In this document: positions 54,450 to 64,000 of the stretch, piece after piece
How the letters are laid out: every line of letters starts with the position of its first letter
Position numbering within the stretch: position 1 is the first letter of the stretch
Assembly: GCA_947259005.1 (NCBI GenBank)
Contig: CAMYKP010000006.1
Location: 62,001-126,000 of the forward strand
Reading direction: 5' to 3'
Length of the DNA: 64,000 nucleotides
From: an uncultured Parasphingopyxis sp.
GTDB taxonomy: Bacteria > Pseudomonadota > Alphaproteobacteria > Sphingomonadales > Sphingomonadaceae
Position numbers and translations under genes: made by a program
Notes under the pieces: model-generated
Seen by the model: only the letters and a program-made list of their open reading frames with translations
What the model was told of the DNA's origin: nothing
Databases searched by the model: none

Positions 54450-56252
54450 ATGCCCAGCTACACCGCGCCCGTGCGCGACACCCAATATGTTCTGAACCAT
54501 ATCGTCGGCCTGGACCGTTACTCGAACCTTCCCGGGTTCGAGAATGCGACGATGGATATGGCCGACGCGATCCTGACCGAAGGCGGGCGGTTTTGCTCGG
54601 AAGTGTTGTTTCCGCTCAATCAGGTCGGCGATGAGCAGGGTTGCACGCGGCATGAGGATGGCTCTGTAACGACGCCCGAAGGCTTCAAGGAAGCCTACCG
54701 CCAATTGGTCGAGGGTGGCTGGACCACTTTGACCGGCCCTGAAGAGTTTGGCGGGCAGGGCCTGCCCCATGTTCTGGGAACGGCGATCGAAGAATATATG
54801 ATCAGCTCCAACATGGCATTCGCCATGTACAACGGCCTGACCATGGGCGCGACGGCCGCGATCATGGCGAAAGGCTCTCAGGAGCAAAAAGAAAAATATG
54901 TGCCGAAGATGGTGTCCGGTGAATGGGGCGGCACGATGAACCTTACCGAGCCGCATTGCGGAACCGATCTAGGCCTGATCCGGACAAAGGCGGAGCCGCA
55001 GGCCGATGGAAGTTTCAAAGTCACCGGTACGAAGATTTTCATTTCCTCGGGTGAGCATGACCTGACGGAAAACATCATCCATCTGGTTCTCGCGAAAACG
55101 CCGGATGCGCCGGATAGCGTCAAAGGCATCTCGCTTTTCATCGTACCCAAGTTCATCGTCAACGACGATGGCTCCCTGGGCGATCGCAATGCTGTGTCCT
55201 GCGGTTCGATCGAGGAAAAAATGGGGATTCACGGCAATTCGACCTGCGTCATGAATTATGACGGCGCGACGGGCTGGCTCGTCGGTGAAGAGAATAAAGG
55301 TCTCGCCGCAATGTTCATCATGATGAATGCCGCGCGCCTGGGCGTTGGCGCGCAGGGCCTTGGCATTGGTGAAGTCGCTTTCCAGAATGCCGTTGCCTAC
55401 GCGCAAGATCGCCGTCAGGGCAGGGCGCTGACAGGTCCGGCCGATCCCGAAGAGAAAGCCGATACGCTGTTCGTGCATCCCGATGTTCGCCGGATGCTGA
55501 TGGAATCGAAAGCCTATCTCGAAGGCAGCCGGGCGCTGTGTATCTGGGGAGGCCTGCAGGTCGATCTTGTGCACAAGGCGCAGACGGAAGAGGAACGACA
55601 GACCGCCGATGACATGATCTCGCTGCTGACCCCGGTTATCAAGGGCTTCGTGACCGATCTAGGCTATCAGATCGCAACCCAGTCGCAGCAGGTTTATGGC
55701 GGCCATGGCTACATTCGGGAATGGGGCATGGAGCAATATGTCCGCGATGCACGCATTGCCCAGATATATGAAGGCACGAATGGTGTTCAGGCGATGGACC
55801 TGGTGGGTCGCAAGCTGGCCAAGGATGGAGGCCGCGCAATCCAGGCGTTTCTCGCAATGGTCGGCGAGGAAGTCGCCGAGCGGCACGAGAATGAAACCGT
55901 CAATGCGGTCGCAACATCGCTTGAAAAAGCGAATGGCGAGCTGCGCGGGGCGACCATGTGGCTGATGCAGAATGCCTTTGCCAATCTGAACAATGCCGGT
56001 GCTGCCGCCTACAATTATATGCAGCTCATGGGCATCACGACGCTTGGTCTGATGTGGCTCAGGATGGCCAAGGCCAGTGCCGCGGCTATCGAGGCCGGTG
56101 CCGAAGACAAAGCCTTTCATGAAGCCAAGCTTGTTACCGCACGTTTCTATGCCGAGAAGATCATGCCCGATGCAGCCGGTCTGCGCGCCAAGATCGAAGG
56201 TGGTTCCGAGAGCCTGATGGCGCTTGACCCGGATATGTTCGTCGCCGCTTAG
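54450..56252 (+). CDS. acyl-CoA dehydrogenase (FadE/DmdC-like long form)
   Basis: 600 residues from ATG 54450, GGAG at about nine bases before. FAD enzyme of fatty-acid beta-oxidation or related chains. FAD and substrate motifs: [46 protein letters not shown] and [16 protein letters not shown], with catalytic Glu in YEGTNG. The C-terminal extra domain (about 470-600) is typical of the longer acyl-CoA dehydrogenases. Substrate chain length unknown. Probably under control of the MerR regulator upstream. Confidence 0.93.
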   Translation: MPSYTAPVRDTQYVLNHIVGLDRYSNLPGFENATMDMADAILTEGGRFCSEVLFPLNQVGDEQGCTRHEDGSVTTPEGFKEAYRQLVEGGWTTLTGPEEFGGQGLPHVLGTAIEEYMISSNMAFAMYNGLTMGATAAIMAKGSQEQKEKYVPKMVSGEWGGTMNLTEPHCGTDLGLIRTKAEPQADGSFKVTGTKIFISSGEHDLTENIIHLVLAKTPDAPDSVKGISLFIVPKFIVNDDGSLGDRNAVSCGSIEEKMGIHGNSTCVMNYDGATGWLVGEENKGLAAMFIMMNAARLGVGAQGLGIGEVAFQNAVAYAQDRRQGRALTGPADPEEKADTLFVHPDVRRMLMESKAYLEGSRALCIWGGLQVDLVHKAQTEEERQTADDMISLLTPVIKGFVTDLGYQIATQSQQVYGGHGYIREWGMEQYVRDARIAQIYEGTNGVQAMDLVGRKLAKDGGRAIQAFLAMVGEEVAERHENETVNAVATSLEKANGELRGATMWLMQNAFANLNNAGAAAYNYMQLMGITTLGLMWLRMAKASAAAIEAGAEDKAFHEAKLVTARFYAEKIMPDAAGLRAKIEGGSESLMALDPDMFVAA

Positions 56253-56371
56253 ACGGAAATACGCTCAAGGGTGGTTGGTTGGCGTTGGGTATGTCTGGTG
56301 AATTCCGGTCATGCTGGACGTCGTAGTATCTCTCATCCTAAATAGCCGGACTATCGGAAGAGGAAGAGCCA

Positions 56372-57073
56372 GTGTCGACGCGCCTGAAATGGATTCTTGG
56401 AATATTGGGCGTCGTGGCTGTCGCCGGGCTAGCCTATGTCGGCTCCATGCAACTTGGCCTGGCGGACTATCAGCAAGACGAGATTTCGGATTCCGATTCT
56501 GCGGATGGCGACCTCGCTGAAATGACCGCGGGTGAGCGGTTGTGCGCTTCGCAATCGACAATCGATTCCATTCGCCAGCGTATTTTTGCGAGAGCGCGCA
56601 CAGCGAGCAGTGACAATGGAGCGCTTTTGACGCGCCTTGAGGATGGAACATTGGCGCGGATGGAAGAACCGCGCATGATCGATTTCGACGAGGGGCTGGA
56701 GCAGGCGCGATGCGAAGGGCGGCTAATATTGGAGCTGCCGCGCGGAACCGAACCGGCTTTCAACTATAGCCGGCGGCTTAATGCGAGCCTTGAATATATC
56801 GTGGAACCGGCCGCGGACGGCCGCGGCCGTGTGTACCGCATGAGCGGGGCCGACGATCTGATCGACCGGCTTGCCGATGCAGACTTGGTAACCCGCCGAA
56901 CCGACCCTGCGGACGAGTTGGAAGCGGAAGACGGCCTGGCCGAGAATGGCAAGGACGAGTACGAACCCGGTTATGATGAGCCAGCCCCCGGCGATCCGGG
57001 ATTCGAAGATGGAGATGTTTCATCACCAGAAGATCTATTGCCGCCCGCCATGCAGGAAGATCGACGTAAATAG
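56372..57073 (+). CDS. hypothetical membrane-anchored acidic protein
   Basis: 233 residues from GTG 56372 (AGAGGAAGAG upstream at 56359-56368). One N-terminal anchor (LKWILGILGVVAVAGLAYVG), then a periplasmic domain with two cysteines (GERLCASQST, ARCEGRL) that could form a disulfide, and an Asp/Glu/Pro-rich tail (about 185-230). No family is recognised. Its stop is four bases from the convergent NRDE gene's stop. Confidence 0.7.
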   Translation: MSTRLKWILGILGVVAVAGLAYVGSMQLGLADYQQDEISDSDSADGDLAEMTAGERLCASQSTIDSIRQRIFARARTASSDNGALLTRLEDGTLARMEEPRMIDFDEGLEQARCEGRLILELPRGTEPAFNYSRRLNASLEYIVEPAADGRGRVYRMSGADDLIDRLADADLVTRRTDPADELEAEDGLAENGKDEYEPGYDEPAPGDPGFEDGDVSSPEDLLPPAMQEDRRK

Positions 57074-57077
57074 CGGC

Positions 57078-57824
57078 TCAGGCCGTGCCCGAGCCTTCCC
57101 AGTCGATATTCAGGCGCGTCTGCCCGATTGCTCGTCCGTCGGCATCGTAGCGCCGCTCTGAGATCCAGCCGCGCCCGGAATTGTCGATAGCAACCATCGT
57201 ACTGCAGCGTGTTCCATAACGCGGATTACGGATGAATATCGGGCTATACTCGGCGCGGGCCGGTTCGACCTGTGGCGCATCGTTTGCACGAAGCGCGGCG
57301 AACAGGCCGTCTTCGTTCCTGTCGTCCGCATCAAGCCAGTCGCCCAATAGGGCCTTGATACGATCGGTCTTCGCCCAGCTATCTTCAAATATGCTATTGG
57401 AGAGACCATAGATACCGGAGCCGAGAGTCTGTTTCACTGCGCGGGGCCGATTGCTGAGCAGGTGCGCGGTACCGTTGTCGACGGTGATTACGTTGAATGG
57501 ATTGAAATCGTCCAGATCGCTGCATTCCGGTACTGCGTAGCGCCCATTGCCGCTCAATATGTCGGCAATCAGCGCACCGCGCGAAGCTTTTCCCGGCTGC
57601 GGACCTTCGGGATTGGCGACATTGGTGACGACCGCGAAGCGCCGCTCTTGGGAAATGCCAAGCCATGTTCCCCCAGCCTCAAGATCGCGGCCCGCAATAA
57701 TATGCGGATGATCATCCCAGCGTGCCAGCGCCGCTGCAGGCCGGGCGTGCAGTTCGTCGCGATTGCCGATCATCACCAGCTGCCAGCGCGGATGCGCGGC
57801 CCAGGCAAGTGCCAATACACACAT
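57078..57824 (-). CDS. NRDE family protein (TANGO2 homologue)
   Basis: 248 residues. The N-terminal CVLALAWAAHPRWQL and GNRDELHARP (NRDE signature) are clear, with AGRDLEAGGTWLGI and SRGALIADIL following. An Ntn-hydrolase-like fold with an N-terminal Cys is known for the family; TANGO2 has been linked to haem or lipid homeostasis. It is the last gene of the MFS-cysK-NRDE operon. Confidence 0.88.
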   Translation of the reverse strand: MCVLALAWAAHPRWQLVMIGNRDELHARPAAALARWDDHPHIIAGRDLEAGGTWLGISQERRFAVVTNVANPEGPQPGKASRGALIADILSGNGRYAVPECSDLDDFNPFNVITVDNGTAHLLSNRPRAVKQTLGSGIYGLSNSIFEDSWAKTDRIKALLGDWLDADDRNEDGLFAALRANDAPQVEPARAEYSPIFIRNPRYGTRCSTMVAIDNSGRGWISERRYDADGRAIGQTRLNIDWEGSGTA

Positions 57825-57845
57825 GGGTGAGCCGTCCGCTCTCCG

Positions 57846-58766
57846 CTATTCCTCGGGAAGGAACTCGGGCACCGAAAGATAGCGTTCGCCGGTATCATAG
57901 TTGAACCCGAGCACCCGCACGCCATCACCGACTTCCGCCAGCTTCTGCTTGATGGCCTGCAGGGTCGCGCCAGAGCTGATGCCGACTAGCGTGCCTTCTT
58001 CCCGCGCGGCCCGGCGCGCCATTTCCTTCGCATCGGCCGGATCGACCTGGATGGCGCCATCAATGGCCTGCGTATGCAGGTTGCTCGGAATGAAACCGGC
58101 GCCGATCCCCTGGATCGGGTGCGGCCCGGGCTGACCGCCAGAGATGACCGGCGATCCTACAGGCTCGACCGCATAGGCTTTCATGTCGGGCCAGTGCTTC
58201 TTGAGCACTTCCGCGCAACCGGTCAGATGTCCGCCGGTGCCTACACCGGTGATCAGGATATCAATCGGTGCATCGGCAAAGTCGGCCAGAATTTCCTGCG
58301 CTGTCGTGCGGACATGGACGGCGACATTGGCCGGGTTGTCGAACTGCTGCGGCATCCAGGCATTGTCATCCGCCGCGACCAGTTCCTGTGCGCGCTCGAT
58401 CGCGCCTTTCATGCCTTTCTCCTTGGGCGTCAGATCGAAACTGGCGCCATAGGAGAGCATCAGTCGCCGTCTTTCGATCGACATGCTTTCCGGCATCACG
58501 AGGACGAGGTCATACCCTTTGACGGCCGCAACCATGGCAAGGCCGATACCGGTGTTACCCGAAGTGGGTTCGATGATCTTGCCACCCGGTTTCAGCGCGC
58601 CCGACTGCTCTGCGTCTTCGATCATTGCCAGGGCAATGCGATCCTTGATCGATCCGCCCGGATTGGCGCGTTCGGATTTGACCCAGACTTCGGCATCGCC
58701 AAACAGCCGCTGCACACGGATGTGCGGAGTGTTGCCGATCGTTTCGAGGATATTTGCGGCCTTCAT
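57846..58766 (-). CDS. cysK: cysteine synthase A (O-acetylserine sulfhydrylase)
   Basis: 306 residues. A PLP enzyme that makes cysteine from O-acetylserine and sulfide. The PLP lysine is in [11 protein letters not shown], the substrate loop [12 protein letters not shown], the phosphate loop [11 protein letters not shown], and the C-terminal Ser in [10 protein letters not shown]. Its ATG overlaps the MFS stop by four bases. Confidence 0.95.
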   Translation of the reverse strand: MKAANILETIGNTPHIRVQRLFGDAEVWVKSERANPGGSIKDRIALAMIEDAEQSGALKPGGKIIEPTSGNTGIGLAMVAAVKGYDLVLVMPESMSIERRRLMLSYGASFDLTPKEKGMKGAIERAQELVAADDNAWMPQQFDNPANVAVHVRTTAQEILADFADAPIDILITGVGTGGHLTGCAEVLKKHWPDMKAYAVEPVGSPVISGGQPGPHPIQGIGAGFIPSNLHTQAIDGAIQVDPADAKEMARRAAREEGTLVGISSGATLQAIKQKLAEVGDGVRVLGFNYDTGERYLSVPEFLPEE

Positions 58767-60073
58767 GTCGTCTTCTCCTGCAAAGTCTGTTCTGTATGCC
58801 CGTCGCCATGATCGTCATCGTCCAGATCGTCTGGCGGATCGAAAGTCTTGGTGGTTCGTAACGCCGGGAACCATGCGGTCCATAATAGCACCGTCGCGAT
58901 GGCTCCGAAACCGCCGGTAACCACAGCCGCGACCGGCCCGACGATCCAGGCCAGAGTCCCGCTGAAAAAATCGCCAAACTCGTTGGAAGCCGAGATTGTC
59001 AGCAGCGAGACGGATGAAACCCGTCCGCGCTTATCATCGGGTGTGTGGAGCTGGATCAGTGACTGGCGAATATAGACGGAAAACATGTCCGCAGCGCCAA
59101 CCACGAATAGCGCTGCGAGGGAAAGCGGCATCGAAGTCGAGAAGCCGAAAACGATGGTTGCGAGCCCGAAAAAACCGACGGCCCAGAGCATTTTCGGGCC
59201 GACATTGTTCTTGAGCGGGCTGAAGGAGAACCAGAGCGCGGTGAGCGCTGCGCCGACCGCTGGCGCAGCTGCAAGTTGGCTGAGGCCGGTCGCGCCGACC
59301 TCCAATATGTCCCGTGCATAGACCGGGAAGAGGGCGGTTGCGCCAGCCAGGAATACAGCGAACAGATCCAGCGTGATCGCGCCGAGCACCATCTTGTTGC
59401 GGCGAACATACCGCAATCCGTCAATGACCTGGGAAACCGGATGCTGGGTGCCCTTGATCGCAGGCCTGGGCACAGAACCGATCAGGCTCAGGGCGATAAA
59501 GGTAATCCCCAGAAGCCCGCAGGTCGCCGCATAGGGCAGGGCGGGGTCGATGACATAGAGATAGCCGCCAATTGCCGGCCCCACGATCATGCCGGTCTGC
59601 CAGGCGATCGAGCTCAGCGCGATGGCGTTTGGCAGAACCGCCTTCGGAACCAGATTTGGAGCCAGGGCGCTGAGCGCTGGCCCTGCAAAGGCGCGGGCAA
59701 TGCCCAGTATCACCGCAATGCCGAACAATATGGGCAGCGCCATCATGTCCGACCATGTCGCAAAACTCAGAGATCCGGCGCACAAGATCTGCAGGGCGAC
59801 CATGACGCGGGCGACAGTCTTGCGGTCGAAGCGGTCGGCGGCCAGCCCGGCAAAGGGTGTGAGCAGAAACAGTGGGACGAACTGGAGCAGGCCGATAATC
59901 GCCAGTTGCCCAGCCGCTCCCCCGACGCTCATTCCGGCATCGCGGGCGATATTATAGGCCTGCCACCCGATGATCAGCATCATCGCATATTGGCCAAGCG
60001 TCATGGACAGTCGCGACGCCCAATAAGCCCGGAAATTGGCGATCTGGAACGGGTGCGGTGTGTCGACCATCAA
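58763..60073 (-). CDS. MFS transporter (MFS_3/EntS-like)
   Basis: 436 residues with twelve hydrophobic helices. The conserved cytoplasmic loop [14 protein letters not shown] after helix 2 (G-x3-D-R-x-x-R/K) and a repeated motif after helix 8 are typical. The EntS/MFS_3 group exports siderophores or drugs; sulfur or cysteine-related export is possible because of the coupling to cysK. Start ATG 60073. Confidence 0.87.
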   Translation of the reverse strand: MMVDTPHPFQIANFRAYWASRLSMTLGQYAMMLIIGWQAYNIARDAGMSVGGAAGQLAIIGLLQFVPLFLLTPFAGLAADRFDRKTVARVMVALQILCAGSLSFATWSDMMALPILFGIAVILGIARAFAGPALSALAPNLVPKAVLPNAIALSSIAWQTGMIVGPAIGGYLYVIDPALPYAATCGLLGITFIALSLIGSVPRPAIKGTQHPVSQVIDGLRYVRRNKMVLGAITLDLFAVFLAGATALFPVYARDILEVGATGLSQLAAAPAVGAALTALWFSFSPLKNNVGPKMLWAVGFFGLATIVFGFSTSMPLSLAALFVVGAADMFSVYIRQSLIQLHTPDDKRGRVSSVSLLTISASNEFGDFFSGTLAWIVGPVAAVVTGGFGAIATVLLWTAWFPALRTTKTFDPPDDLDDDDHGDGHTEQTLQEKTT

Positions 60074-60225
60074 AGCCCTCTAGTCGGAGCAACAGCTTCT
60101 CGGCAAGCGAAGCGGCGTTTCAGGGGTAAAAGCATAGCTTGGCGCGGTGTTTGTCGACGACCGGCAAAGCGATTATTGATCGAATTGCAATGGCGCTGAC
60201 TTATGGCGGAACCGGGAGAACGAGT

Positions 60226-60831
60226 ATGAGACAGTTATTGGGAATGACGGCAGCACTGGCTTTGCTTGCCGGTTGCACAGATGCCAGCGAACCGATTGAA
60301 GATGGAAGCGTTGCTGACGACACACCAGTCGCGAGCGATACCGGGGCAAGCGATGTGCTGACATCCGAGGGATGGGGCCCTTTGCGCATCGGGATGACAC
60401 GCGACGAGGTTATTGAAGCTGTCGGCGGTCCCGCTGATCCTGACGCCATGGGCGGCCCGGAACCGGAACTTTGCGATGAATTTCCGCCGGCGCGGGCACC
60501 CGCAGGACTGTTCGTTATGGTTGAAAACGGCGTTTTGGCGAGCATTTCGCTGGGCGAGGGATCGACTATCGAAACGCCCGAAGGGCTATCGGTCGGTGAC
60601 AGTGCCGAGGCGGTGCGCACAGCCTATGGCGATCGACTGGAAGTCTATCCCCATCACTATCTTGGATTACCGGCGGAATATCTTACTGTGTGGACGACCG
60701 GCGAGATTCCCGAGAACGGGAATCCGGACGAAAATGCACGCGGTATTCGTTACGAAACCGATGTCGATGGCATTGTCGAGTTGATCCATGCTGGCGGCCC
60801 CAGCATCCAATATGTGGAAGGCTGCCTCTAG
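60226..60831 (+). CDS. predicted lipoprotein with a GMxxxEV repeat-like domain
   Basis: 201 residues from ATG 60226 after GGGAG. Signal MRQLLGMTAALALLAGCTD, lipobox LAGC. The mature domain starts LRIGMTRDEVIEAVGGP and repeats the theme at GLSVGDSAEAVRTAYGDRL. This is like BamE/SmpA folds but not clearly so. Two cysteines (LCDEF and EGCL) may form a disulfide. Function unknown. Confidence 0.75.
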   Translation: MRQLLGMTAALALLAGCTDASEPIEDGSVADDTPVASDTGASDVLTSEGWGPLRIGMTRDEVIEAVGGPADPDAMGGPEPELCDEFPPARAPAGLFVMVENGVLASISLGEGSTIETPEGLSVGDSAEAVRTAYGDRLEVYPHHYLGLPAEYLTVWTTGEIPENGNPDENARGIRYETDVDGIVELIHAGGPSIQYVEGCL

Positions 60832-60840
60832 GCACCAAGC

Positions 60841-61515
60841 CTAGATCCCGGCGACCCGGTTTCCGTCCGTGATCGGTGAGCCTCGGCTGATCAGTACGCG
60901 GGTACCGAGCTCGACCTCGTTGAACAGAAGTTCGGCGAAATCGTCGGGCACGCCAATGCAGCCGCGCGATGCAAAGCCTTCTTCGACCATGCTGCCATGG
61001 ATCGCGATACCGTCATTGGTCAGCCGCATCATGTAAGGCATCGGCACGAAATACAGGTTCGAGATATGATCCTCGTCCTTTTCGGTAATCGTGAAGCTGC
61101 CGGTCGGCGTCGGATTGTCGTCATGGCCGTAAAGGATGACCGTACGGCCAATTTCCGATCCGCCGCGATAGGCATAGAGCCTCTCAGCCTCAAGATCGAT
61201 GATGATGCGGATCTCGCCATCGGGTACGCCGTCTTCATTCCAGGCATATTCGCCAAAGGCCATTTCGCCGTCGATCGTCAGAGGATCGGTGATGCGGAAC
61301 CCCGTTTCCTCTTCGGCTATCGGCTCGTCAAAGGATGCAGGGGTGAGCTCGGGAGTCTCCAGAGCCTCGGGCAAAGGCGTCGACGCAACCACGGGGGTTT
61401 CGGACCCGATAACGGTCGAGATAGTGCCGGTCGTCAATACTGCCGACGCGCCTGCTACCAGTCCGGCTGCAAGAAGCAGTTTGAAACTTAGAGCAAATTT
61501 CCTGTTTGACGGCAT
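60841..61515 (-). CDS. L,D-transpeptidase (YkuD domain)
   Basis: 224 residues from ATG 61515, AGGGAA eight bases before. A signal anchor (about 5-30) and a Thr/Pro/Glu-rich linker precede the YkuD domain (about 95-224). Catalytic His in IHGSMVEEG and Cys in ASRGCIGVP (SRGC). It crosslinks peptidoglycan stems at 3-3 bonds or attaches proteins. Length normal. It ends ten bases from the convergent lipoprotein gene. Confidence 0.93.
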   Translation of the reverse strand: MPSNRKFALSFKLLLAAGLVAGASAVLTTGTISTVIGSETPVVASTPLPEALETPELTPASFDEPIAEEETGFRITDPLTIDGEMAFGEYAWNEDGVPDGEIRIIIDLEAERLYAYRGGSEIGRTVILYGHDDNPTPTGSFTITEKDEDHISNLYFVPMPYMMRLTNDGIAIHGSMVEEGFASRGCIGVPDDFAELLFNEVELGTRVLISRGSPITDGNRVAGI

Positions 61516-61668
61516 TGCGGCAATTCCCTGTTGGACGCGGGAATTGAACCATCTTAACCCGCTGGTTAGCAAGGCTATAGGATAGCGGTTTACCATGAAT
61601 TTTCCGTTTCACGGACAGACCGGGTTGAGAGCTAAGGTTATTGTCCCGGGATGGGACGGTATTCAGGT

Positions 61669-63963
<2,295 letters not shown>

Positions 63964-64000
63964 GGGAGAGTGGTGCAACAGTCTCGTGTCGACCTGGTTG

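Noticed and set aside
59276-60199. 307-codon plus-strand frame opposite the MFS gene
   Set aside because: Polar, Gln/Arg-rich translation with no helices; antisense shadow.

Overview
The window looks like the chromosome of an aerobic, rhamnose-polysaccharide-making alphaproteobacterium, most likely of the order Sphingomonadales. The reasons are the moderately high GC content, a PopZ-type (DUF2497) polar protein, a MipZ-like division ATPase, EcfG-type promoters (GGAAC-N16-CGTT), a gamma-alpha fused 2-oxoacid oxidoreductase, a Mg-type HemB, a stand-alone hisI, and an intergenic palindrome with a CATGCTGAA..TTGCAGCATG core of a kind I recall from this group. No database search was possible; family calls rest on motifs read from translations.

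Layout. 0-12.8 kb: partial ABC-F ATPase and divergent DEAD-box helicase, a membrane hybrid histidine kinase with a REC-EAL partner, a spermidine-synthase-like methyltransferase fold, tRNA-Cys, then pcm / TolC / PopZ / S9 peptidase. 12.8-14.4 kb: three consecutive stand-alone receiver proteins, each with its own sequence resembling a general-stress (EcfG) promoter; this is the most interesting locus. 14.4-21.5 kb: valS, hemB, a MntP-like exporter, GNAT, gamma-carbonic anhydrase, lipoprotein, tRNA-Arg and an outer-membrane barrel. 21.5-26.7 kb: a LytS/LytTR two-component pair and the rmlC-rmlD-rmlB operon. 26.7-37.5 kb: metabolic genes (MBL hydrolase; arginine succinyltransferase genes with an M20 hydrolase; malate synthase G; RppH; esterase; MATE pump; HDAC-like amidohydrolase). 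37.6-45.1 kb: korA, a 27-codon membrane mini-gene, korB, photolyase, cyclopropane fatty acid synthase and a periplasmic serine hydrolase. 45.1-49.4 kb: an accessory-looking strip of small or unknown genes, a truncated duplicate of the serine hydrolase, decayed short repeats, and a MipZ-like ATPase with a DnaA-box-containing upstream region. 49.4-64 kb: a five-gene minus-strand run headed by purF, hisI, a MerR regulator with acyl-CoA dehydrogenase, an MFS/cysK/NRDE operon, L,D-transpeptidase and UvrD helicase.

How it fits together. Much of the window is housekeeping. Regulation is the distinctive theme: a hybrid kinase, an EAL phosphodiesterase, three lone receivers with stress-type promoters, a LytTR pair, and a MerR switch for fatty-acid or branched-chain acyl-CoA catabolism. 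Tight ATGA overlaps (rmlC/D/B, M20/astA, rppH/esterase, MFS/cysK, GNAT/gamma-CA) mark the cotranscribed units.
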